From NCBI GenBank assembly GCA_036936605.1, contig JAUPFV010000005.1, positions 6,532,345 to 6,596,344 of the forward strand: 64,000 nt of DNA, written 5' to 3'. The position numbers were made by a program, and so were the translations under genes. Position 1 is the stretch's first letter. Each line of letters opens with the position of its first letter. Below are positions 33,001-43,543 of the stretch, piece after piece. The DNA is from Limnanthes douglasii subsp. nivea. Taxonomy: Eukaryota > Streptophyta > Magnoliopsida > Brassicales > Limnanthaceae. Below the pieces are notes generated by a model, which was not told the DNA's origin, searched no databases, and saw only the letters and a list, made by a program, of their open reading frames with translations.

Positions 33001-33857
33001 GTGTTGACATCACTGAGCTTGAGAGGATTGGTCTTTATTTTGAAAACCTCCCCATAGATGATTTTGTTGGGCCCTATCTTCCCCCAAGCTCTTCGAACAC
33101 CGTCACATTCAACGGTAAGTCTTTTTCTGTCTCAAGTGAAAGAGACGTCATTGTTCACTCTTTATTGAGCAATGTCCAGACAGTGCTTATCTTGGAGAAG
33201 CAAGTGCGCAATCAGACAACCATCATCAATACCCTTAATTCTGAAAAGGAGAAACTGTCTAGCGACCTTCTTAGCGCCAACCAAAATACTGAGGTTTTGA
33301 GGAAAGAGAATGAGGAGTTGAAGAAACGTCAGGAGGACTTGGCCAAGAGTTTAGCCACTTCGGAATGAGTTGTCAAAGAACTCCAATTAAAGCAATCCAT
33401 CCTGGAAACAGACCTTATTTCTTTAAAAGAGGATGTGAAGGCCAAAGATAACATCATTCAGGCCTTAACTAATGATAAGATCTCTCTTGAGAAAAGTGTG
33501 TCCAAGGCTGAGCAAGAAAAGGCTGACTTGTTGAGGGAGCAGTAGAAAACAATCCAGGCTAGGATGGATGCTTACACCAATGAGGTGATAGATTCTCAAG
33601 AGGCAAGGTATGTTGAGGTTAGGTCAAATATGTTTCTACTATTTCATGAAAAATTTCCAAAGAAGACCTTGGGAGATTTATGACGATTCGTGGAGTACGA
33701 AGACATTCCTCATCATACCATGTCTGTTGGTGATAAGTACAACTACTCTAGTGAGGACACCACTAATGAAGAAGAAGAGACCGGGGAGAGTCCGGATGAT
33801 GACCCAAAGAAGAAAACGCCAAGTGAGGCTGAGCCATCTTCAAAAAATCAGTCTTAG

Positions 33858-34366
33858 AGTATCAATTATCTTTTATAATTTTCTTGTGATTGAACCAAAG
33901 TCCTTGGATGGACAAGGTATTTTTTGTAACCATGTCCGGTCCTTGTCCGGATAAACCTTTCTTGTTTTTACAATTCAAAGTCCTTGGATGGCCAAGGCAT
34001 TTCGTATGTTTTAACGGGTAATTTCATTTTGCACAACTCTTGCATTCTTTCATAATTTTTCAACTTTGGTGGCTAATATTTAAACAGCCCTTAGTTACTT
34101 CACAAGTATTTTAAAGTGAGAGTGTTTAAATTTTCCGATGACAAATGTTTAAGTAGTCATCATTCCTCCAATTTAATATGATCTGTTTAATAAAAAAATT
34201 CAACGAAAACTACTAACTGAAAATACTCCGAATATTTTAGGAAGACATCATATTTCATAAAAAAGACCGGACACCTCATTAAAACCTCCCCGAGCCACCA
34301 GGGAGGAAAGAGTATCCCCCCAAATATTTACATGAATTTTCAAACAAGTAAATATTTACATAGTTT
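33858..34366. other. Spacer between convergent 3' ends in element A
   Basis: Holds the palindromic words at 33902-33917 and 33982-33997 and AT-rich sequence. No coding frame. Confidence 0.6.
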
Positions 34367-37300
34367 TTATTCCAAGTACAAACAGAGGTGCTCGATGTTC
34401 CAAGGGTGATTCAAACTCCTTCCATCTTTGTATTGGAGCCGGTATGTCCCAGGTTTAAGCTTTTCAATGACCACATAAGGTCCTTCCCAGGTTGGAGCCA
34501 ACTTACCGAACTGCTTCTCTTTAGTATGTAAGAAAACTTTTCTCAATACCTTATCCCCTGGCTGAAAATCCCTTCTCTTAACTTTAGAAGCAAACCTGAT
34601 TCTCATCAAACCTTGATAGCGTGCAGCTCTAAGGTGAGCCTGAACTCTTCTTTCTTCTATTAAGTCAAGCTGGCCTCTGATTGCCACTTCCTTAACGTGT
34701 TCGGAAAAATTATGAACTCGAAATGAAGGGAGAGTAGCTTCTATGGGAGCTATGGCATCCATCCCATATACTAAGGCAAATGGAGACTCTTATGTTGCAG
34801 CCCCGGGAGTGGTCCGGTAAGCCCACAAAACTTCTTGCAAGTAACTTGGCTATTTTCCAGCAGCCCCTTCTAAATTCTTCTTCAGTTCGGACAGTATTGT
34901 CCTGTTGGCCACTTCGACCTGGCCATTTGCTTGTGGGTGGAAAGGAGAAGAGAAGCAATGTTGCATTTCCCTCTAGAGGCACAGAAATTCTCCATTTCTT
35001 TGTTGTCGAATTGTGGCCCATTGTCTGTGGTTATTTTTTATGGAATTCCAAATCTGCAACAGATATTGGATAAGATGAATTTTATAACAGCTTTTGATGT
35101 TGTACCTGCCAATGGAGCTGCTTCTATCCACTTAGAGAAGTAATCAATAGCAACGATTATAGTTCTGCACCCTCCATATGCCATAGGTAGAGGCCCAACC
35201 AAATCCAACCCCGAACGAGCAAAAGGTATTGGTTCATAAATTGACTCTAAAGGGATAGCTGGGGTATGAATTTCATTGCTATATCTCTGGCATTGGTCAC
35301 ACTTTATTACCAACTCCTTAGCATCTTGTCTTATGGAGGGCCAGTAGTACCCAACTAACAAAACTCTTCTTGTTAGGGCCCTTGATCCGCAGTGAGCTGA
35401 TCCCTCACCATCATGTAACTCGGAGAGCACTATCTGAGACTCATCGACCCCCAAACATCGTAAGAGGGGTTTACTATAAGACTTCTTATAAAGAATATCT
35501 CTTAGGATGATAAAACCACGAGCCTTGTACTTTATTTTTCTCGTTATTGCTTTTTCCGGAGGCAAGATGCCATCTGGGAGATATTGAAGAAGAGGAAATC
35601 TCCAATCTTGAGGCTACTTTATCTGTATATTCAAAAAAAATTCTTCCGTATCCGGACTGATTTGGATTGATGGGCATTCTTACACATGTATCCAAGGGTA
35701 GGACTCAGAGTAGGCTATGGTTGCTTAGGAGTCTGCCAGTGTATTTTCTGTTCGAGGTATGTGCTCATAAGTGACGCTTTTGAAATTGAGCGACACTTCT
35801 TTGAGGATGAATAAATATTTAATCAGTTGTTCTTTCTTAGTTTCGGGCTGACCCTGTGCATGATGGATAAGAAGCTGAGAGTCGCTCATTAACCTGACTC
35901 TTTTGGCTCCACAAATGAGAGCCAACTTTAAACCAGCTATAGCAGCCTCATATTCGGACTCATTATTGGAAGCCCTAAGTGCAAAGCATATAGCATGGTA
36001 CATTCTGTCACCGTACGAAGAGTTTAAACATATCCCAGCACCACAACCCATGGTTCTTGATCCACCGTAAGTTCGGATAATCCATTTTTTTATCTTTTAC
36101 TCCGGCTGCTTGTTTAATATCTCTATCTGAGTGAAATTCAACCAAGAAATCTGCCACCGCTTGGGCTTTGACTGCTGTCCGAGGGGAAAAATCAATATCG
36201 TAGTCTCCCAATTCCACTGACCACTTGGTCATTCTACTTGAAATGTCGGCCTTTTGGAGAACGTTCTTCAAGGGAAAAGACGTCCGGACAATAATGGGAT
36301 GAGCCTGAAAATAAGGTCTCATCTTCCTCGCAGCAATCACCAGGGCTAGTGCTAATTTTTTAAGTTTCATATAACGTTTTTCTGCATCGATTAAACTCTT
36401 GCCGACGTAATACACCGGGCGAGGATAATTATCTACTTCCCTTACCAACACTGCACTTATGGAACAACTTGAGACTGTCAAGTACACAAAAAGAGTCTAT
36501 CTATCAACGGGTTTAAACAAAGTCTTGGGGAAGGACAAATGCTTCTTGATTTTATCGAAGGCATCATCACACTGTGAGGACCAATCAAAGTACTTTGCAC
36601 CTTTCAAAGTCTGGAAAAACGGGGCACACCTGTCCGAAGACCTCGAGATAAAACGGTTTAGTGCAGCCAGCCTCCCAGTCAATCGTTGTACTTCTTTAAT
36701 ATTCCGAGGAGGCTCCATTTGTAGTAAAGCATTAAGTTGGTCCGAATCAGGCTGTATCCCTTGCTCACTTATCACATATCCCAAGAATTTCCCAGACTGC
36801 ACTCCAAAGAGACACTTTTCTGGGTTTAATTTCAAATTTACTTTTACTAAGTTAGTAAAAGTTTCTTGGAGATCTGCCAAGTGTAACTCTTCGTCCACAC
36901 TTTTTACCATCATGCGTCGATGTAAACCTCCATATTTCTTCCAATTTGATCAGCAAAAGCCTTATTTACCAACCTATGATAAGTAGCCCCAACATTCTTT
37001 AACCCAAATGGCATCACCTTGTAACAATGAAGGCCCATATCAGTAATAAACGTAGTATGTTCTTGATCCTTCGGATCCACTTGAATCTGATTATGCTCGG
37101 AGAAGGCATCCATAAAGGATAGCAGCTTGTTTCTAAATGTGGAGTCCACCAACTGATCAATTCGGGGAACCAGGTATAAATCTTTTGGGCAACCTCTGTT
37201 AAGATCTATGAAATCGATGCACATACGTCATTTGCCATTTTTCTTTTTCACCAATACCGGGTTGGCCGTCCATAAAGGGTATTGACATTCTTTTATGTGC

Positions 37301-37625
37301 CCCATTTTAGTGAGCCGGTCAACCTCTTGAACTATGACATCAACCTTTTCCTTAGAAAAGGCTCTTCTCTTTTGTACCACAGGTGCTACGTCTATTCGGA
37401 TGGACAATTGGTGTGATATAATATCTGCTGGTACTCCGGTAGCATCAACATTGCACCAAGCAAAAACATTTTATCTTTTAACTCCGATGTCATTTTGGAT
37501 CCTATCTTGACACTTTTTCCTTCAGCCAGAGAGTGAGTTTCAACTTCTTCAATTAGTATTAAAACACTAGGGGTCTCTTTGGGGTCATCTATTTCACCCT
37601 CTCCCCCAGAGGGCCCCTCAAACTT
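34367..37625 (-). pseudogene. pol: Tat element A pol, decayed
   Basis: Same order as element B: RT (CIDFIDLNRGCPKDLYLVPR, NMEVYID), RNase H, second RNase H (CGAGICLNSSYGD, NNESEYEAAIAGLKLA), integrase (FARSGLDLVGPLP, GPQFDN, NGQVE) and GPY-like end (APTWEGPYVVIEKLKPGTY). The frame is broken repeatedly, for example near 37230-37480, at 36910 (directly after the first half of the YIDD motif), at 36480, at 36060 and at 34800-35040. Non-functional. Confidence 0.93.
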
Positions 37626-39977
37626 CTATTCCTCATCGATCCGAACTGCCCCCAACGTCCGAGGAGCCAGTGTAGTGGCATAACATTCTCTTGCTACCTT
37701 TTGGCTGCTTCGAACAATTCTCACTTGTCCTTGCACAATATACTTCAAGCACTGGTGGACCGTTGAGGCCACGACATGCATCCTAGAGAGCCAAGATCTC
37801 CCCAGAATAACGTTATAACAAGTGGGACAATCCACCACAACGAAAAGTATTCTAACTATTTTTTTTAAAAGGGCCTTTGCCCAATAACACCTCCTTCTCG
37901 AACTCCCCGATCACATCTACTAAGCTTCCAGTGAAACCCAAAATTGATCTATTCGAACGCTAAATTACTGCTGGATTCTTCATTTTTTGTAGGAAGTTTA
38001 AAAGAGAATATTGGCTGAACTTCCGGTATCCACCAAAATTCACCTTATATCATTGTCTCCAATGGATGCTCCTATAACCACAATATCTTCATGTGGACCG
38101 GAAATATCCCTCAGATCATCCTCGTCAAAAATAATAAAAGGAAAAGGAATTTGCGATTGATAGGAGGTCATGCCTCCTTCAAGCTGGGTAGTTAAAGTAT
38201 GAACGTGCCTATTTCTTGAAGAAGTAGTTGGTGCAGTCATGGTGTCCCCTCCGAATATTGTAAGTTATTCAAAAAAGTTAATAAGTCCGGACACCGTCTT
38301 GTAACGTTCCACGATAACACCCACTTTATTCCGGGTCGGATCAGGGTCCAAGTATTTTGACTCTACATCGAACCTCTCGATTATCACCATAGCCCCATCC
38401 GGAGCCGATGTGCCTGCATTATTTGGACTAGCCCAATGAGCACTATCAAGCCTATTTCCACCTCTTCTTTTAACATATGCCCCCAACTTGCCTCTTTCAA
38501 TCAAGTTCTGCACTTCTTGTTTCAACACAATACAATCTTCAGTGGTATGACCAGTATAATGGTGATACTGGCAAAAACAATTATTACGGCTCTCCCTAGG
38601 AGACTGTAATGCAGTCGACCTTCTGTAGTGTACTTCGTCTTTTGTTTTGTCATAAATGGTGGCTACATTTTCTTTCAACTCAGCAAACCACTCCGGTTGA
38701 ACCCAAGGCCCTCGTTTATTTCTAGATTGTTGACTTTGGGCTGGTGCAGCTGGCTGAGACTGAGCTTTGGCTCTGTTATGACTCTGCCCGGCCTCCCTAG
38801 CCTTGTTCCCGGACTGGTTTTGGTTTGGATTTGGTGCAGACGGAGCAGACCTCACCTGCCTGTGCACCCTAGTTTTATTTGTTTCATCCACATTAATCTG
38901 TTTTTCGACCTGATTCAGCAGACCTCCCCATATCATGGCCTTTTTCTGGTTACTGAATCAGCCAAGTTTCCAAGGTTTAAGCCCTGCCTCAGAGAGGCTA
39001 TTGCTACTTGCTCGAAGCAATCAGCCAATCCATTTTTGGTATTCATAAAACGACTTATGTATTCTTTTAAAGATTCATTTGGTTCTTGGGCACAATAGAT
39101 AATCGTGTCTCCATTGCCCTTCTCTTCTTTACTTCTAACAAACTGCCTTCGAAAGGCTACCCAAAAAGTGTCAAAATTCCTGATACATCCTTGTGGTAAG
39201 CTATTATACCATTTCAGAGCACTCTCCGTAAAAGATTGTGAGAATGCCATACAAAGTAATTTATCGTCATCGTCAAAATTCATCATAAATTTTTTGAATT
39301 GTTTTAAGTGGTTATCCGGGTCTTTGCTACCATCATATTTTTCCATTTTCGTACTGTCGAACCTCTTAGGAAGGTTTCCGGACAGTATTTTGGAGGACAA
39401 TGGAGATTGTCTCCAATTTCGGCCACGACTGAAAACTGTATCTTTGTTAGGGGTTGCAAAGATACCTGGCTCATCATGGAAGGCAAAAGGATCCATTACC
39501 ATCCGATCTACGTGTCTCCGGCTATGAGACGACCCTTTGCCTATATGTCTCTTTAACCTTCCATGCCTATTCTTTTTTCTTGAGTACTTTTTAACTAACT
39601 TTTGTTTCTTTTTAGAACGGCCTTCATCATTGATGGATGACAGATTCTTCAACTCCATCTTCACCTAAGGAGCTACTGGAAGATTATGAGTCTGAATCAG
39701 ATCTCTCCACCGGTTTAGACCGGTGAGACTTTTTTGAGCTAGCATGAGCCTTTTTCGTGCTCACGTGGGTTTTTGAGGGCTCATGTTCTCTTGGGTTATC
39801 AGTATGATGAGCAACTGACGCCTTAGATTTCTCTTGTATGCCCATCTCTGCCCTTTTGGCAGCCCTCAGAGCTTCTATTTCAACTTTTAACCTATCTCGC
39901 TCTTCAATGGTATATTCATCATTTTCTCCCACCACTTCGGCCAAAGCTGGTGGTACTTCATACACGTCCGGATTCAT
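37626..39977 (-). pseudogene. gag-pro: Tat element A gag-protease, decayed
   Basis: The conserved start Met (MNPD) is at 39977. Gag core words (HLKQFKKFMMNFDDDDKLLC, SALKWYNSLPQG), knuckle CQYHHYTGHTTEDC and protease flanks (HEDIVVIGASIG, CYNVILGRSWLSRM) are present. Frameshifts near 39670, 38935 and 38030-37850 and a stop near 38265 break it; the DTG box region (near 38020) is damaged. Ends at a TAG (37626-37628) in the same place as the terminal stop of B, C and D. Confidence 0.92.
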
Positions 39978-40029
39978 CCAGACTGATTTTTCCTGATGGT
40001 TTTGAATCCTAGATTCAGACACCTTCTTC

Positions 40030-40046
40030 CCCCATTGTGGTCGCCA
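40030..40046 (-). other. Primer binding site of Tat element A
   Basis: The minus strand reads TGGCGACCACAATGGGG, three nucleotides inside the 5' LTR; the same site as in B with two changes. Confidence 0.75.
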
Positions 40047-40049
40047 ATT

Positions 40050-40423
40050 TGGTGAGATTTATTTTTGGTTGAGGGTAATTTTGTCCAAAGTTTTGTGGTG
40101 TTTTAGAGGTATTTAATGTTTGGATAGATTATAGTGAGAGATTTGAGCTGCCTAGTTGTATTTAATTTTCATTACCCTCATTAAATGAAAGTGGTTGGGT
40201 ATTTATACCCTTAATTGTGGGCCACATGGGCTTTCGGGCTGACTTATGGATTCGGGTCGAGTTCAAAGACCCATTAGTTTTAAGCAGGTAGGTAATTAGC
40301 TCAGTCATGAAGTGATTAAATTTTAGTACATTACTTCAGTTTGGATAGTTCAGTGGGTGGATGTTGTCCGAATTGCCCCTGCTCAGTTCTCATAAAGAGT
40401 GACAATAAATTCCGGACTCGTCA
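40050..40423 (-). mobile_element. 5' LTR of Tat element A, full length
   Basis: 374 bp, TGGTGAG..CTCGTCA on the plus strand. Carries the palindromic TATA region GGGTATTTATACCC at 40197-40210. Flanked by GAATG, nearly matching GAATA at the other end of the element. Confidence 0.94.
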
Positions 40424-41180
40424 GAATGAACATCTAAATGCAAATTAACTCGTGTCTAGCAATGTAAACCTACTCGTTTCTAGCAATGTCAAATAACTCG
40501 TGTCTAGCAATGTCTAGTTCAACATGTCTAGCAATGTCAAATAACTCGTGTGTAGCAGTGTCAAGTTAGTCGTGTCTAGCAAGGTGAAATGAATGCTAAC
40601 CTGAATGCACATTTACTTGTATCAAGTAGTGTCATATTACTCGTGTCTAGCAATGTCGTATTACTCATATCTAGCAATGTCAAATTGAATGAAAACCTAA
40701 ATACAAAATTAAATCGTGTCTAGCAATGTCAAATAACGCGTGTCTAGCAATGTCAAGTTCAACATGTGTAGCAATGTCAAATAACTCGTGTCTAGCAATG
40801 TCTAGTTAGTTGTCTCTAGCAAGGCGAAATGAATGCTAACCTGAATGCACATTTACTCGTGTCAGACAGTGTCAAATTACCTGTGTCTAGCAATGACGTA
40901 TTACTCTTATCTAGCAATGTCAAATTGAATGAAAATCTGAATAAATATTAACTCGTGTCTACCAATGTCAACTTACTCCTTTCTAGCAATGTCAAATAAA
41001 CTCGTGTCTAGTAATGTCAACTTACTCATTTCTAGCAATGTTAAATAACTCTTGTCTAGCAATGTCATATATACCATACACTGCAATGTTATATTGATGA
41101 AAATATAAATGAAATACAACTCGTATCTACCAATGTGCATTAATTCATGTCTATCAATATAATGAAACTTAAAATCGCAA
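40424..41180. repeat. TCTAGCAATG minisatellite with higher-order units of about 240-263 bp
   Basis: The 10-mer TCTAGCAATG occurs exactly at least 14 times here, usually as (A/C)TCGTGTCTAGCAATGTCAA, spaced about 18-25 bp, with many one-base variants. Above this is a larger period: blocks beginning GAATGA start at 40424, 40687 and 40927, and a block containing GAATGCTAACCTGAATGCAC recurs at 40580 and 40825 (and at 19600 left of element A). No coding frame. Not a CRISPR: spacers are themselves repeated and short, and the genome is a plant. I do not recognise the family. Confidence 0.9.
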
Positions 41181-42060
41181 CGACAGTAGACATGGGCCAG
41201 ATGGTTGGTAAATGGCGCCAACTATATTAATGCCTGATTAGATAGATTTATTGGCAGTTTAATTTTTTGTAAGGGTTGTTGTATGGGCAGTTGTACCGCC
41301 ATGAATGATGTTCTAATCTTATTGTGATGTATGCTTTTTCATGGCTTGTGTTATCTATATTAGTTTACATGTTGTTCCCGTTTGAAGACTTTAAATAAAG
41401 ATTAGAGAGTAAATGGTTTAATGAAGGACTTGTAAAGGAAGTTACAATTCAAAAAACGCAATGTATACACACAAATTAACTAGTATATCGTAATGTAAGG
41501 CATATATGACAGTTGTTTTATAATGTTTCTCACAATATAACAGTAGACTATCTGCAAATGCCATTTAAGGGCATTCAACAATGTTATGATAGGGTTTTTA
41601 ACAACTGAATATTAATAAATTTAAGAATGTCAATTAGTTTAGCTACCTGTGTAAATGTGACTATTATTTAATCTGACATATGAGTCTATCAATGTAAGGG
41701 GTGTGATTAACTAGTAACTCGCAACGTCATTAACAGTTTACTAGTACCACAGAGTTGATGATTTCAAATAACTAGCAATGTCATTTTCGGTAGTATCTAA
41801 CAACCTCATGTCAACGTATCTAGCAAATTCATCTTATAATTCAAATGACAATATGGTCGTTATATTGAAATGGCGTCACAATGTATCTAGCAACCTCAGA
41901 TGAACGTAACTCGCAATGTCATATTAGGCTTACAAGCGCAGTGATGTAAACATATGTCTAGCAATGTCTTTCAGTGTATCTACCAAACTATTTTCAAGCA
42001 ACTAGTAATGTCATAACAGAATTCAAAACACAATCTTAAAACAGAAGTTGTGACCAGTAA
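41181..42060. repeat. Decayed continuation of the TCTAGCAATG array
   Basis: Words such as ATCTAGCAACCTCA, CTCGCAATGTCA, ACTAGCAATGTCA and GTCTAGCAATGTC continue at irregular intervals to about 42020, more diverged than upstream. This looks like the older edge of the same array. Confidence 0.65.
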
Positions 42061-42491
42061 GAGTAGCATTCTTAAAACAATACAATAGCAAAGATAAGAA
42101 GCCCTTATCCAAGCATTTTCATAAGACAACAAAAAAACAGCATCCATCTAACAGGACAAGTTTGTTAAATTCAGAATGGAGCATCGCAAGACCTCATGTT
42201 GTGTCCCGATTTGAAACGGAAGCCACACCACGACTGTCAGTTAATAAGATCGAGTCATCGTCGTTCAGCCAGTCTGTCCTCCGAGTGTTAATCCCTGGAA
42301 AGCAAGCTGGGAGACAATGTACAATCTCTGTTGGCCAAACCCAAGAATCCCATCGACCGCCTTTTTTCAGTACGGACAAGATCCCCGTTTTGCAAGTTGC
42401 TACACCTGCTTGCAATCTAGCTTTTTAAGAAAAAACTATACATAAACTCAATAAATACCGTAACGTTGTATAAATCTATACATATTCTCAC
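42061..42491. other. Low-similarity sequence with a short unassigned open frame
   Basis: A frame of about 73 codons on the minus strand (42194-42415; contains KGGRWDSWVWPTEIVHCLPA) is unusually GC-rich for the area and could be another captured gene piece, but I cannot name it. It sits next to the aspartic protease exons on the same strand. Confidence 0.35.
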
Positions 42492-42880
42492 CCGAAAATA
42501 ACAGGAGCTGAAGAATTTATAGTCAGTGGATTACCAATAAGTGTATCAAAATGGATCAAATCCGATACATAAAACCCGGAAGTGCCACTGCCATCACCGT
42601 AATGGAAAGTGTACGAACATGTATTGCTTAGACCAGAGCAGAGAGAATTCAATAATTGTGAAGCTAAACTACACCTCCGGTCCGAACATGAAATCATGGA
42701 AGCCGTGGAGGAGCTTTGTGGATCAAAAAAATTGAGTTCAATCTAGAATAGACCGAAAGAAAAAAAAAGGATCAGTTCTAGTTTTATGAAACTGAACACT
42801 AAAATTGAATTTTAAAAACATGGAGTTAATTTACTTGGAGAGTACTTGACAGTGGGCAACCATTGCAAGAATAACTGATT
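42492..42880 (-). pseudogene. Captured fragment of a pepsin-type (A1) aspartic protease gene, two exons with intron
   Basis: Minus strand: a partial exon (about 42880-42835) encoding SYSCNGCPLSSTLQ, an intron 42743-42834 (GTAAAT..TTCTAG, 92 bp), then a full exon 42492-42742 starting [20 protein letters not shown] and containing [20 protein letters not shown] and NSSAPVIFG, ending at a GTGAG donor. Family knowledge: these match the plant A1 aspartyl protease region between the first catalytic Asp and the flap Tyr (YGDGSGTSG). The first catalytic DTGS exon and everything after the donor are missing, so this is a fragment. Frame and splice sites are intact, so capture is recent or the piece is under some constraint. 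It lies in the segment carrying the TCTAGCAATG array, consistent with capture by a Pack-MULE or Helitron (inference). Confidence 0.85.
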
Positions 42881-43543
42881 ATAGGAGAATGATTTCTTGT
42901 TTTAATACTTAGTTGGAAAGAAACCCTAGGTTTTAGGGAGGAAAAAAAGAATAAAAAAGAAAAAAAATCGGGTGTGGGTTTCAGATTCGGGTGGTCGTCA
43001 TAAGTTTGAAAGTGGTTTAGGGTGGTCACCGGGAGGTTCACAGTGGTTTAGGGTGGTCTCCGGGATGTTGGTAGTGGTTGCCGGAAATACATGTATTTGG
43101 GGAGGGTTAAGAGGAAGAGTGGAGGCTGGTTCAAGATTTAAAATTGTTGATTAGGTGAAAATACCCATTAATTCTCAAATTAAGAGTTATATACTAGGTT
43201 GAGGGTAGCTGTGGTATTAAAAAAATAGGTTTTGAAAGGGAATTGTTTTATTGAAGTGGGTAGTAAGTGAGCATTAATCCATAGGTACTTAATATGTCAT
43301 TTCCCTTTATTTAATAATAAGTTTTAGATATATATTATCTTAGGTTAGTAAAATGGGTCCATGGACCATATAAGTCCATTGTGTTTATTTTTTTTATAAA
43401 TATCCTTTGAAGGCTTTTAATGAAATCTAAGAAAAATCTTATTGCGATTTGTCTCTCATAGCATCTCTTTACAATTCATCCAAAATTTAATTGTTTATTC
43501 TTTTATTACTTAAATACCCTCCAAAATTTGTTGAGATTATTAG
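42881..43543. other. Unassigned DNA before Tat element D, probably including its 5' LTR
   Basis: 42,960-43,140 has a loosely repeated GTGGTTTAGGGTGGTC(A/T)CCGGGA (two copies). From about 43,200 AT-rich sequence leads to a TATA-like TTTATAAATATCC (43,395) and CTCTCATAGCATCTC before the primer site of element D, the layout of the Tat LTRs, but I could not fix LTR ends. Confidence 0.45.

Larger units (their letters stand above)
20382..33857 (+). pseudogene. Antisense ORF of Tat element A, one intron, split by element B
   Basis: Runs opposite to gag-pol, between pol and the 3' LTR. Starts MFTTRNALVKGGCLNLSELE at 20382. Exon 1 ends at 21759, the intron is 21760-21839 (GTAACA..TTGGCAG, 80 bp), and exon 2 runs to 22497 and resumes at 33006, ending at a TAG at 33855-33857. 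The segment 22498-33005 is element B plus one copy of the target duplication. Regions: Lys/Ser/Pro-rich N-terminus; a conserved central block (FPLDPEIVRYFHLIKLCP.QLSPNAWFTLM) resembling the plant 'putative gypsy-type transposon' domain (Transposase_28-like, from memory); a Lys-rich linker; a VGPYLPPSSSNTV block; then a long coiled coil (about 33180-33620) and an acidic tail. Broken by a TAG at 21291, a frameshift near 21660 and others. Function unknown; related antisense ORFs are known in Tat elements such as maize Grande. Confidence 0.85.
19704..40423 (-). mobile_element. Ty3/gypsy Tat-lineage retrotransposon A (minus), interrupted by element B
   Basis: LTRs 19704-19943 and 40050-40423, TG..CA ends, flanked by GAATA (19699-19703) and GAATG (40424-40428), a 5-bp target duplication with one mismatch. 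Order on the minus strand: LTR, primer site, gag-protease, pol, antisense ORF, polypurine tract, LTR. Removing element B (and one GTGTT copy) leaves about 10.2 kb. Over the shared 240 bp the two LTRs differ at about 15 positions by eye (about 6%), so A is older than B, as the nesting requires. A second RNase H after the RT-linked RNase H places it in the Tat lineage. Frameshifts and stops throughout mean it is dead. Confidence 0.93.

Noticed and set aside
40424..41180. Regularly spaced repeats resembling a CRISPR array
   Set aside because: The window is plant nuclear DNA (introns, SmE, NOT4, LTR elements). Spacers are short, variable in length and themselves repeated in higher-order blocks, and there are no cas genes.
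42162..42428. Plus-strand ORF of 88 codons as a gene
   Set aside because: Overlaps an equally open minus-strand frame; no motif, no start context, and it lies in a decayed repeat segment.
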